Source: Laburnicola sp. R22_1
Lineage: Eukaryota; Ascomycota; Dothideomycetes; Pleosporales; Didymosphaeriaceae
Direction: 5' to 3'
NCBI GenBank assembly: GCA_014281115.1
Contig: JACONQ010000009.1
Location: 1,612,001-1,676,000 of the forward strand
DNA length: 64,000 nucleotides
The notes under the pieces were generated by a model. The model had not been told where the DNA came from. It saw nothing but the letters and a program-made list of their open reading frames with translations, and did not search any database. Positions 44,440-55,851 of the stretch are shown piece by piece. Made by a program: the position numbers and the translations under genes. Positions within the stretch are counted from its first letter, which is position 1; every line of letters begins with the position of its first letter.

Positions 44440-44550
44440 GATCTTTATTATGTGAAGATTCTAACCAAGGTTAAGTCCGCACTATATATAGAGAAAAGTA
44501 AAATAGAAGGTACTATAACCTAGTACCTAGTATATAGTAGTAGTAACAAA
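44440..44550 (-). repeat. Family A partial copy
   Basis: About 110 bp with AGATTCTAACCAAGG, GTCCGCACTATATATAGAG and ACCTAGTACCTAGTATATAG, ending abruptly in TTTTATTTTTG. Lies just downstream of the family C insertion. Boundaries are approximate. Confidence 0.7.
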
Positions 44551-45109
44551 TTTTATTTTTGTTTTTAATAGGCTATTCTTACTAAGAGAAATATTAGCCA
44601 GCCATAGTAATTATATATTATATACGCTTAGTTATTAATTACGTAATATTAGTTTAGTGTACTATGTCTGTATATATTAGTAACTACTTTATACTTATAT
44701 ACTATAAGTATATATAATGCGTTACTATTAGTAGAACTATTAACTAGCTTCCTATAAGTCCGCACTATAGGTTTAACTACTTCTTAGCAATACTGCCTTG
44801 CTATATTCTCTACTACCTTCTCCTTCCTCTACTATATTAGAATTACTCTAGAATTTAACGTGCCTTGCCTTTAAGCCTATAGCACCCTAGCTATAGAGGG
44901 TACAAATTACTAAAGCGGCAATACTATAATATACTTAGACGCTAAGAGGCATATTTAAAAAGATAGGTATATAGTATCTAAAAGGTCTACTAAATCTATG
45001 CTAGGTGTAAATAGATCTCTAAATTGTCTAGCTTAAGAAGGTTAGCCTATAGCTACTATATAAGTAGTTATATAATAGTCTAGTATATATAGCTACTATA
45101 TATATAATA

Positions 45110-45780
45110 TAATCCTTTTATTAACACTACCTTAAAACGCTTTTCTGTGTATATAATAGTAGAAGTGATATCTACTATTATTATAATATTTTTATTAGAA
45201 ACCTCTTAGTCGTAAAAAAACCATATGTATAGTAGAGCTCTAGGACCTTTGCCTACTAAAGAAGCACCTTTAAAATAACTATAATTATAATTTTACTATA
45301 CATTACTATGTGTAGTTAACTACTATAAAAGAGAATAATAATAAGAGGTACACGCACTAGTACCTCTATCTACTTACTACTTATAACACTATATAGATGT
45401 GCTAGTAGTAATAATAATAATAACAAAATAGGTTCTTTAAAAGAATAGAGAGGATAAAGGTATATATAGCAACTATAACGCAGAGTAATCTAAGGACTCT
45501 TACTAGTATCTATAAAGAGATATAAATAATAAACTATTATATTACTACATAATATTTATATTAGAATTTCTATTAAAGGTAGTAATAAAATATATATAAA
45601 ATAATAATAATTTTATTATTATCGTTCTATATAACAGTATTAATAATAGTAGTTAATGGATAGTCTACTATCTAGTTACTATTATAATTATTATTATTAT
45701 TATTATAGCAAAAATGTTGTTAAAGAAATTATTAATTACGTAATATGGTGGTTAGTTAAACAGCTAGCCCGAGATCACAT
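45110..45780. repeat. Family C fragment followed by a rearranged A/D fragment
   Basis: 45,110-45,225 repeats the 3' half of family C up to its A-run (CGTAAAAAAACC). From 45,570 to 45,780, on the opposite strand to the copy at 50,056, part of family A (TAGTAATAAAATATATATAAAATAATAATAA-like and TTAATGGATAGTC) is joined directly to the outer end of the D element (TTAATTACGTAATATGGTGG). It looks like an internally deleted D copy. Confidence 0.55.
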
Positions 45781-48638
45781 AACATTACAAATTAACCCTA
45801 GTAGAGAACTAAGATATAGTATATAAAGAATAATGCCTACTTTAGCTATAGTAAAAAGCTAGAAGGCAGACACTTACGCTACTGCCCTAAGGCAGCTATA
45901 TAAGTAGATATAGAAGTAGAGAATAATTTTAATTTAAATAAACTTAGTATTGCCTACTACTCTAATTTAGAGGTAGGGAATTTATTAGATAATAAGGCTT
46001 TAAATGCACGCTACTAGACTACTCTAACTTAGTAGCTTATATAGGAGCTACTAAACTAATTTATTTAGACAAACTATAATTTTAACTATAAAATATAAAT
46101 ACTAAACTAAAATTACTATCTATAAGCGGCAAGATAGTAAAAGTTTCTAAACTATTTAGAGGCCCCTAGTTAGTTATACTAGTGCAAATTATATTCTAAG
46201 GGTTAGCTCTTAGATTGTGAGCCTTAATAGATACTAGTGCTAGCGCTTATAACTTTATTACTTTAAGGTATATAAAGATAGTATAAAAATAGCTTAAAGC
46301 TAAACTTCTCTATTTAAAGATACTAATCCCCCTTAAGAACTTTATAAAGAAGAGAAGTGTAAAAGTAAATACCTATTTTATAGCCTAGCTTACTATTGAT
46401 AATTATAGTATTACTATATAGTTTGCTTTCTATAAAATAGGAGACTATAATCTTATTATTAATAGGAAGTTTTTAAGTAAGCTAACTACCTAGTTAATGC
46501 TTAGGACTACTACCTTTATTAGAAAGATAATAAGAATCTAACCTTTACTAGTAATCTTATTCTACTATAGACTTCTCTCTATCTAACCCTTTCTACTAGA
46601 ATAATACTACCTAATAGAATAGTCTACTTTTTTTTGTGAACAAAGCCGCATTTTGTAGCTATACTTTAGTAAAAGAAATAACTAGCTATAACCTATTTTT
46701 CTATATATCAGCTCTATAAGATACTATATAAATATACGTAACTAAGTTAATAATGCGCTTATTATACAGCACCCTATAAGGCTATTATGTATATAAGTAG
46801 GGTTAACTTAACTATAGTTTAAAACTATTATTAAGCAGTAACTTATCTTGTCTATATAGGCAGTAATAAGGTTAGGATGCTTATTGCCTATATAAAGAGA
46901 GCCTAATTCTGCTGCTATCTTACGCACTACTATAACTAATAACTATAGCTAAATTAAATAAGATAAAGATGCGATCGCGCTATAAAGTAAAGTTTAACCT
47001 TAAGTACGTCTAATCTACTATAGAACCCTTCTTATATTCCTAAAACTTAATTAATAAGCTTGCAATTATTACTAGAAAGAAGCTAAAGCTTAAAATAGCT
47101 AATAGTAATAAGCTTCTAGTTAAGTTGCTTATACTAGATTGCTATATAATACACGCATATAGTCTATACTACTATTTACTAGCTTAGGTTATATACGTAT
47201 TAATAATATGCGCAGGGACTACTTAATAGACTAAGGTAAACTTAGGATATATTATATAGTAGAGAAGAAACCTAATAAAGCTGCTTAATACTATAAATAA
47301 TAATAAGTTTCTTTAGAAGCTAAAAAAGTGTAATAAGGGAGGTACTAAGTAGTTAAATAATATTTAAAAGCTATTAAACTAGCTATAGGCAGTAATTATC
47401 TATAACCGCGTTATTTCTAAAATTAAAAAGTTTTTTAATTATGTGATTTGACTATGAAGGGCCTGTGGATCTTAGTTAAGATCTAGTCTACTTAATAAGT
47501 AAAACTATACCTACTAAATAACTTGCTTATTAAAAGCTAACTAAAGTATCTCTAAGAAGATCTCTATTTAGCTCTCTAGCTCTACTATCTTAGTTATTAG
47601 AATATACTTAAAGGCTTACTAGAAACTAAGCTATAAAGACGCCTTTAATAGAGATAGTAGCGTAGAGGCTATATAGCTACTTTTCTTAGGCAAAGAACTA
47701 TTAGATAACAAATTGCCTTTTAGTCACCCTATCCCCGCTACTATAGGAAGCTACTAGCAAGACTAGTCCTTAGAAATTATATAATAGAATCTAGGTCTTA
47801 CTTTTAACTCTAGACCTAGAGACTATAAACCTACTAGAGAAGCTAATTTATAAATTAGATAATAAACTGCCTAATAAAATCTTCTATAATACTAATAATT
47901 AGGAGCTGCCCTCTAGCTATTAGCCCTCACTTTAATCTACTAGTTACCTAACTTGTTCTATACCTAGGGGTACCCTAAGCCACTAAAATAAGTAGCCTAG
48001 TTGCCCCTAGCTGTTGAGCTTTCTAGCTAGCCAGCTTACTACTAGTTTAGCACCTTGCTAACTAGCTAGCTTACTACTAATTTAGTAGCTCTCTGCCTAT
48101 TACACGCGCATAGGGCACTTATAACTTTTAGCACTTCTACTTCTAGATGTTTCTACTACTACTAGTAGCCCCTATAGCTTTAGAAGCTACTCTACCCTAA
48201 TTAAAAACTATATAGTTAGGTTAATATATTTTTTAAAAACGCTCTTCTATAGTACTAGAAAACCTTATATAATATAATTACGCTAACGTATAATAAACTA
48301 ACTAGAAAACTTTTAGCTAACTATATTTTTATATAGTATTAGAGTTAAGAATACGCTCTATTAGTAAAATGCTAAATGCTAAGATGTAGTTTCTAACGCG
48401 CTTTTCTACTAATTTACTAATTTACTCCTAATAACCTTTTTTAATATCTCTATTAGATAGTAACTAAATTAAAATCTAAGGCTCCTATTAGAATTATAGG
48501 GGCCTATTACCCTTATTGAAACTCTCTTAGGCCCTAAAATAGTACTAGTTATATTAAAAATCTACTAAAACACCCTATTTTTATATACTTTTTTTTCTAT
48601 TTTTAGACCTTAAAAGGGGGGTTATATAATAGTTCTAT

Positions 48639-48740
48639 GTGGCGTTAAATTAACTACCTAGGGGTAGCACGACAAAGGCTTTCATCTTAAATAACATGAC
48701 AAAAAAAGCAGAGCCTCCTGCTTAGTAATCAAAAAGGTTT
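48639..48740 (+). repeat. Family B insertion in an LTR, 10-bp target duplication
   Basis: 102-bp insertion flanked by ATAGTTCTAT at 48629-48638 and 48741-48750. It splits the Gypsy-like LTR just inside its start. It keeps GC-rich wording (GGGGTAGCACGACAAAGGC), so it is younger than the surrounding decay or was RIP-mutated less. Confidence 0.85.
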
Positions 48741-49084
48741 ATAGTTCTATACTAGCCTCTCTACTAAGTATACCCCATTACCTTTCTTTTACACTCTATT
48801 TCCTTCTATCTACGCCTTTTACCTTTTTAAAGACGCCTTTCTTAGTTAGTATTAGTATATAGCTAGTATAGGCCTATGCCTTATACTGCCCTTTATATAA
48901 GAAAGGGCTCTTTATATTTCTTTTTTATTTACTATCTTAGAATAGTATTAATTTAACTAGCTCTTTTAACTATTCTAGCTATCTCTAATAGGTTAGCCTT
49001 ATAAGGCTGTATACTGCTTTTATATTATTCTAAGATTAACCTTTTTATTTAGTTATAAATAGTAATTACATTTTTATAACTACC

Positions 49085-49186
49085 TTTTTACGTTTTTTTT
49101 TAATTACTAAGTAGGAGGCTCTGCTTTTTTATTATATTATTTAAGATAAAAGCCTTTGTCGTGCTACCCCTAGGTAGTTAATTTAA
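49085..49186 (-). repeat. Family B copy, reverse orientation
   Basis: Reverse complement of the 48,639 copy, from an A/T-run (TTTTTTTTT) through GGAGGCTCTGCTTTTTTA and GTCGTGCTACCCCTAGGTAG to TTAATTTAACGCT. Related flanks AAATAGTAAT (about 49,056-49,065) and AGATAGTAAT (about 49,194-49,203) suggest a longer insertion including about 25 bp to its left. Confidence 0.75.
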
Positions 49187-49261
49187 CGCTATATAGATAG
49201 TAATATAATATCTACTTCTTTTTTAAAATACTACCTATAGGCGGTTAAATTAGTAAAAGTT

Positions 49262-50055
49262 TTACCTTATTAGTTACTAGTTACGCTAGGTAGTTGCCTA
49301 AGATCTATAAGACTACTAATATAACTTTTCTACCTACTATAAGTAGGTAAGAGTGTATTAGTTTATTAGTTTATTAGTTACTAGTTATACTTAATAGTAG
49401 TTCTATACTAAAGTCTATAAAACTACTAATATAACTTCTCTGCCTACTATAAGTAGATAAAAGTGTATTAGGTTAGTTACTAGTTATGCTAGATAATTAT
49501 TACACTACCTAAGGTCTATAAGACTACTAATATAACTTCTTTGTCTACTGCGAGTAGGTAAGAGTATATTAGATTAGTTACTAGTTATGCTAGGTAGTTA
49601 TTATACTACCTAAGATCTATAAGACTACTAATATAACTCCTCTACTTACTGTAAGTTAATAAGAGTATATTAGGTTAGTTACTAGTTATACTAGATAGTT
49701 ATTATACTACCTAAGGTCTATAAGACTACTAATATAACTTCTTTGTCTACTATAAGTTAGTAAGGGTGTATTAGTTTATTAGTTACTAGTTATGCTAGGT
49801 AGTTATTACACTACGCTAAGGTCTATTTAAGAGGCTATTTTTACACTTTTCTACCTACTATAGTTTTTGTTTATAACTAAGAGGTTTCTAATAAAAATAT
49901 TATAATAATAGCAGATATCTCTCCTGCTATTATATACACAGAAAAGCGTTTTAAGGTATTAATAAAAAGGGGTTAGCGCGCTATAAGCGACTACCTACTA
50001 TAAGTTAGTAAGAGTGTATTAGTTTATTAGTTACTAGTTATACTAGGTAGTTATT
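49262..50055. repeat. Tandem array of about 105-bp units (copy 2), split by family C
   Basis: Six or seven imperfect units with TTAGTTACTAGTTATGCTAG, CTAAGGTCTATAAGACTAC and CTACTATAAGTAGGTAAGAG. Unit number differs from copy 1 (about 3.5), so it has expanded or contracted. Family C at 49,863-49,990 interrupts one unit. Confidence 0.85.
49863..49990 (-). repeat. Family C insertion (5'-truncated), 12-bp target duplication
   Basis: 128 bp flanked by CTACCTACTATA at 49851-49862 and 49991-50002. Reversed relative to 44,175; on + it opens with the complement of the A-tail (GTTTTTGTTTATAACTAAG). Same duplication length as the 44,175 copy and a shorter body: typical of 5'-truncated retroposition. 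Confidence 0.85.
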
Positions 50056-51290
50056 TTCTCTCCTAGAGTTAATTCGTAATATCACGTAATTCTAGGCCAG
50101 CTGTTTAACTAATCACCGTGTTACGTAATTAATAATTTCTTTAATAATATTTTTCACTATAATAATAATAATAACAATTATAATAGCAACTAACCTAACT
50201 ATTTTATCTAACACTCTCCCTATAGTAGATTTCCTCTTATAACTAGTAAGCTATATACTATTATCTAGGACCTTACTACTACTATCTATCTTTTCTATAC
50301 TCCTACTACTACTACTTACTCTTACCCTTATTACTTATAATTTCTTATCTTAATAGCAGCCTAAATAATTACTACTACTTTAATAAACTTATACTACTAC
50401 TACACTTCTAGCGTCTTATATATTATAATAAACTCTTTCTCCCCTTTACTCTAGTCTTTGCCCTTATAGTCCTTATTACTTTTGTTTTTAGTTATATTTT
50501 TAAGCTTCTATAGTATAATTCTTATATTATACTATTATTGTGTTATAAAGGCTACGTCTCTACTAATATCTAAGTACTAAAGGAGTGTCTTATACTCTAA
50601 AATCTAGAGGCATAAGGTGTAGCAAATTAGTCTAAAGATATTACTAATAGGATACTTAAAGATAAGCTCTAGAGGCCCCTTTAATAATTCTTTTAGTTGC
50701 ATAAAATTACTAAATTTCTAAAAAATTATTCTTAACTTTGCCTAGCTAGTTATCTATACTCTAACTAAATTTAATAATAGCTTTATTACTATAAGTATTG
50801 AATTTAGATATAATATTAGGTCGCTAGAAAGTTATTACGTTGCTAGATATAATAAATAAAGAAATAAAGATTTAGTGCCCTAGATATTCCTAATATTATA
50901 AGAGGCAGACTTTATACGCTGTGCATATAGTAAACTATAGTTATACTATAGCTGCTAAATTATAAGCGTAATAACTAAACTATAGTTAAGCGTCCTATTA
51001 CTTATACTACTTCTATAATTGCAACTTTGTAGTCTACTATAGCTCTCTAATAGTTTACTAGTGAAGAGATAATATATAACTTAGTTATACTAGATAGTAG
51101 ACTATTTATTAACTACTATTAATAATGCTTCTATAAAGAAATTTAATAATAAATTATTATTATTTTGTGTATATTTTATTACTACTACTATATACTAGGT
51201 ACTAGATTTTAGTGCCTCCTATTTTACTCCTCTCTGTGTATAGTGTAGACTTAATCTTAGTTAGAATCTTTACACAATAAAGATCTTTAA
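50056..51290 (+). mobile_element. Element D: 1.2-kb parent of family A, 15-16 bp target duplication
   Basis: 1,235-bp insertion flanked by TACTAGGTAGTTATT at 50041-50055 and 51291-51305. Its last 200 bp (51,090-51,290) are the family A sequence, ending CACAATAAAGATCTTTAAT with an AATAAA signal. The head (TCCTAGAGTTAATTCGTAAT) is shared with the copy starting at about 54,779. Hence A copies are fragments retaining only the D 3' end. No intact frame; no recognised protein. Long exact duplications plus 5' truncation suggest a non-LTR (LINE-like or LINE-mobilised) element. Confidence 0.75.
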
Positions 51291-51308
51291 TACTAGGTAG
51301 TTATTATA

Positions 51309-53434
51309 CCCTAGCTTGGCAGTCCGTGCAACGCGTCACTCCATACAACACCCTAATATAATCGCTTGGCCACAAACATAAGGCTATAGAGACAGCCACA
51401 AAAAATAATATCACGAGATTTTCTAGAGTTGAGGTCTCTAAGGCCTGTAGATAATTGCTAGCTACTCAGATTATTAATATCTACTTAGTGTTTTAATAAT
51501 TTGGCCTCTGCGTAACTGTGAGGTGGATGCAACAGATAAGGCCTTATTAATATCTACAGCCTTACGCTGAGCCTATTTCTTCTTAATAGATCTGCTAGAA
51601 GGCTTTAAGGCCTTCTTATTACCCTTTTAGGATAATCTGATACGTTTCTGAAGTCGACTTTGTGCCTTGCGGGCCTGTTGTTTAAGATGTTAATCTGCAG
51701 CCTTATTGGCCCTCTGCTTTGCGCGCGTATCTCTAGCAGCTGCTTAAGCAATACGCCTCTCCTGGAGAAGTCTTGCCTTGAGCTGCTGGCTGGCCTAACG
51801 AGCCTCTGCTTGCTCACTTTTTTAAAGCTGTTTTTGCTAATCCTCTATATCTTTTTGGTGTTAACGATCGCGGGCCCGCTGCACGCTATAAGGTGACCAG
51901 AAAACAGCTCCACCATAATACTTATCTAGCTAATTAAGAGGTAAAGGCCTGCCTCGCTTTAAGAGCTTCTTTTGTATTAATAGGGCCTTGCGGAGGCCAT
52001 TGTTTTCATGCTCTAAAAGCTGTTTCTGTACAGAGATATGGTGTACAGTTCGACTAAGCTTCTTGGCCTTATTATCTCCGCCTGTATCCACAGCGGCCCT
52101 TAGTAGCCTATCGATCTTTCTCTAATCTGAAGCACTAAGTACTGAGGTTGAGCTTTCTCGTAATCCTTGCTTAGATAGTTGAGACTAATTAAATCTATTA
52201 AGTATAGTCATTAGATTGAGCGGGGAGATGCCTATAGCTTTAAAGGCCTAGAGGATTAATGACTGCCTTATTATATTAACCCAGGCCTGCTAGAACAGGC
52301 TAAAGAAATCTCTTTTAGCGATTAAGGCCAGTCCCTGGCTGTTGTTTATAAAGGCTAATAGCTCGTTTAAATATGCTGTTAATAGAGGCTTAAAGACGCA
52401 GACATTAAGAGGCTACAATATATGCGTAGAATAAGGCGGATATATAGCTAGTAGGATCCTATTGCAATTACAAAAGTTAATAAAGTCCATTATAATATAA
52501 GATCTATGGCCATTAAGGATTAATAGCCAATACAATCGTCTAGATTTTGGCTTTATAAGCCGATTAAACACCTGTTGCAGCCATGTAAGGCCAATCTAAT
52601 TATTACTCTAGCCAGATTCTAATACTGTAATAAAGGCCTAATAGTGTTTAGGATTAATATCCTTAGCCTAGCTTAATTGTATGTTAATAGAGCTAGCCTA
52701 ATAGATGAGACCTAGGGCCAAGGCAGATCTGTTAGCGCATATACAAGCTATGATTAATATTCACTCACAGCTGCTATCTTGTATTACTTGCCTTATAGCC
52801 TTAGCCTTATATAGAGGCCTATTAAAGATCCTCTTAGAGTAGGAGGTAATACTAAGCAGGAAGCCTTTCTCGTCCATATTGTACGTATCTCGAGCCTCAA
52901 TCTAATATTGTTCAATTTTACGCTGCAAGAGCTCGAAGTAGAGCTTATATTTGGCTAGAGAATTAGCTTTGTAGCGATTATTGTCAATGCTAGCCGTCTA
53001 TTAAGATATTAAGGATTTCTTATTCTGCCGTACAAAGCGATTAATCTAGGATATTAAGATCTACTTTTTAGCTATATGTGAAGCAAAGCTCTGTATCATC
53101 TGCCTTATAGAAAGAAGGCAACGTTTAGTGAGCTGTTTAATATATTGTAGAAGCTCTACTTCTTGTTATTGGCTAATATTTCAACGCGCGGAGTTGGCAG
53201 CTGCACCTGCTTGTGTGACGCCTTAGTGCCGACGCGTCAGTGTAGAAGTCACAACACTATAATCTTTTGCAACCTGTCTATATAAGAAAGATTCTCCTAG
53301 CTCTCGCGATTCGATTGCTGCTATCGCAGCCTCACTTAGATCTATATTAGTGGAGATATGGCGCGTCAAAGTTGGGGTGTTGCATGGCGGGGTGTTGCAT
53401 AGAGTGACGCGTTGCACGGACTGCCAAGCTAGGG
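51309..53434 (-). mobile_element. pogo/Fot1-like DNA transposon, RIP-inactivated
   Basis: 2,126 bp between TA dinucleotides (51307-51308, 53435-53436). Terminal inverted repeats of about 46 bp with two mismatches start CCCTAGCTTGGCAGTCCGTG. Less AT-rich than its host. Transposase on the minus strand: the N-terminal helix-turn-helix DLSEAAIAAIESRELGESFLYRQVAKDYSVVTSTLTRRH (broken here in two blocks) is in a 64-codon frame at 53417-53223. Then relics YNMDEKGFLLS, LLILNGHRSYI, YPPYSTHIL*PLNVCVFKPL and the C-terminal HENNGLRKALL..KRGRPLPL. First catalytic Asp is kept (NMDEKG); the second (ILDGH) and third (QPLDV) are Asn, and CAG/TGG codons became TAG. It inserted into the right target duplication of element D, so it is younger than D. 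Confidence 0.9.
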
Positions 53435-55686
53435 TACTACGCTAAGGTCTATTTAGAAAGGCCGCCCTAGAAGTCTTAATATTCTAAATATAAATAATAA
53501 TTAATAAATAATAACTATTACGCCACACCCTATAGAGCTAACTTGCCTAATAACTATTTTCTAGCGCTATTATAGTAAGGGTATAAGGTATAAAGCTAGG
53601 AGATTAGAGTTAAACTATAGAGGTAATATAGAGGTTAAAGTTTTATATTTTATTTTACCCTTTATTTTTTATCTAGCTTAAACTATATACTAGCTTATAT
53701 GCTATTTAAAACTTACTACTTTAGGTCTATTTACTATACCCTTTTTATAACCCCTACTTTACTTAATCTTACTATTGCCTATACTATAGTAAGCTGCCGC
53801 CCTTTAATCTAGAAGACTTCTAGAATATTCCTTATGTTCTCTCTACCCTTAGATAGTTCTAGGATAGATAATATAAAGGGGAACGTTTGCTTACACCTTA
53901 CTAATAATAGTTTATATATAACACTTATAGTAGAATTTTTTTACTCTACTCTACTAGTAATTTATTATTTATTAAGTAAGAAAAGTAACTAATAGTTACT
54001 TCTAAAACTGCTAGTTGCCTTTCTAGTTTTATAAAAAGAGAAGTATAGTTACACTACTTAGAAAGATCTACACTAATAAAATTTCTAATAATGCTTTTAA
54101 GTATAATTAATATATTGCTACACTTAAAGCAGATTAGCTAGATAATGAATTTTTACTAATAGACTTTAAGTAGCTTATATATTAAAGTAAAGCTAAACTT
54201 AAAGCTGCTAGAAAGTTTACTATATTTTTAGCATAATTTAAACTAGACTAATTACTCTAGTATAGCCTAGAAATAAAAATAATTACTTACTACCTATTAG
54301 CTTTAGGCTTAATATTACTTTTCTTAAGGCCTACTTTTAGAGAAGTTACTAGAATTAGTAGCTAGGGCTATTATAAAGTCTAAAGATAACTCTAAATAGA
54401 AAAGTATTATTTAGGCTTTATACAAGCGTGCTAATATATTTAAATAAGCTTTTACTATACTTAAGGCATAGATACCTTATATAATAATATATATAATAGA
54501 AAAAGAATTCTAATCCTACTCTAATAGTGCTAATAATATAGCTATTAAAAAGGACATATTTACTTTTAATAAAGCTTTTTCTTTTATTAAAGATACTTAT
54601 AATCTATAGCCTCCGCTCTAAATTATAGTATAGCGATGTGGCCTTACGTATAGTTTTGCATATGAATATTTTTATTAGAGTAAGCGCGCTAACCTATTTT
54701 TATTAATACTATTTTAAAATACTTTTCTATATTAATAATAGTAGAAGGGATAACTACTATTATTATAATAGCTTTATTTTCTCCTCTAGGATCAATCCGT
54801 AATATTACGTAATCCTGAGTCGGCTATTTAACTGACCACTATATTACGTAATTAATAATTTCTTTAATAATATTTTTTACTATAATAATAACAATAATAA
54901 TTATAATAGTAACTAACCTAACTATTTTATTATTTTCTTATAGTAAATCTTCTCTTATAATTAGCGAGCTGTATACTACTCCCTAGAACCTTGCTACTAC
55001 CTATCTTCTCTATACTCCCCCTACTACTACTTATACTTACTCTTATTACGCTACTATCTTTACTTTTTATTATTCTTATGCGCCTATAAAATCTTAACTA
55101 CTATTAGGAGCTTCTTTTACTATAGCTGCGTATGTGCACTCTAGCAATATATAAAAAATACTCTCTTTTCCTTTAATAGTTGCCTATTACTATATCTTAG
55201 TCTATCCTCTAGTCTTACTAATAACGTAATAGTATAGAGCTATTATTATTATATAAATATTGCTGTATTATTGCTTAGACCTCTATATAAAAGGATAATT
55301 TTATACTTAAGAATTTAGAGTTGCGTAAAAATAATATATAGCCTAAATAGAGTATTAGTTATAACCTCTAGAATAGTGTAATTAATTTAGTCCTTTAGTA
55401 GGCCTGCCTTAACTATATCTTGCAATGGGTAGGCTAGATAGCTAATATTGCCTAGCTAGTTATCTATGCTAGCTTTAAATTCTCTAGTAGCCGTCTAACT
55501 GTAGGTATTAGACAACTTAATCTTAAAATGCTAGAAAGCTAGCTTGCCGTATATATTAAAGAGTTAGATTTAAAAGACTTAGTATTATGTGTATTAAAGA
55601 GAAAGAATTTTTAGATATTATAAATATTATAAAAGTAGGTAGACTTATATAATATATATATAGCAAACTATAGTTGCAACTTCGCG

Positions 55687-55851
55687 TGTTAGATTTAAGT
55701 ACTATTTAAGCTTATTAAGATGGGGAGTCTAATAGATAAGATGGATAAATAGTTGTATTGTGTGTGTTCTGTGACTTGTTGGCTCTTGGTCTAATTTAGA
55801 GGGTGGAGCCGACCACGTGCCCTCGTTCGGCAACACGGCTCTAATCTAACA
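55687..55851 (-). repeat. Copia 3' LTR (165 bp)
   Basis: Starts TGTTAGATTTAAG and ends CTCTAATCTAACA, with the inverted termini TGTTAGAT/ATCTAACA. It contains a CACGTG. By hand it differs from its partner at about 11 positions, all but one transitions. Confidence 0.92.

Larger units (their letters stand above)
41226..48638 (+). mobile_element. RIP-degraded Gypsy-like LTR retrotransposon (copy 1)
   Basis: AT-rich, stop-filled remnant. The segment from about 41,226 is repeated from 48,621 onward. The second occurrence directly follows a polypurine tract (AAAAGGGGGG, 48,612-48,621), marking the 3' LTR start. Coding relics in order on +: a gag-like stretch (about 42,670-43,560); a zinc-knuckle relic at 45,838-45,890 (GRHLRYCPK preserved, upstream Cys codons now Tyr/Ser); an aspartic protease relic ALIDTSASAYNFI (46,221-46,260, from DTG); then YNLIINRKFLSKL (about 46,443). 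Order gag-protease-pol and the knuckle support Gypsy (Metaviridae); a clear RT or integrase core was not read. It contains nested insertions A (42,459), C (44,175), another A fragment (44,440) and further C and D fragments. No intact protein remains. Confidence 0.65.
48741..54610 (+). mobile_element. Gypsy-like LTR and 5' region (copy 2), interrupted by nested insertions
   Basis: Collinear with copy 1: 48,745-49,080 matches 41,230-41,540; the tandem array 49,262-50,055 matches 41,626-42,015; and 53,437-54,610 matches 42,000-43,195. The blocks are separated by four insertions: family B (about 49,085-49,186), family C (49,863-49,990), D element (50,056-51,290) and pogo transposon (51,309-53,434). 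About 190 bp (53,520-53,710) present here has no counterpart in copy 1. It therefore reads through an LTR into a second internal region, implying a tandem LTR-internal-LTR-internal arrangement, or an LTR much longer than assumed. Copy 2 is cut off near 54,610 where family C begins. Confidence 0.6.

Noticed and set aside
49262..50055. CRISPR-like repeated array
   Set aside because: Units are contiguous 105-bp tandem repeats with no unique spacers, inside a eukaryotic retroelement.
51605..51896. Two short ORFs (minus 70 codons, plus 78 codons) inside the isochore
   Set aside because: They fall inside the pogo element and are not in the transposase frame.
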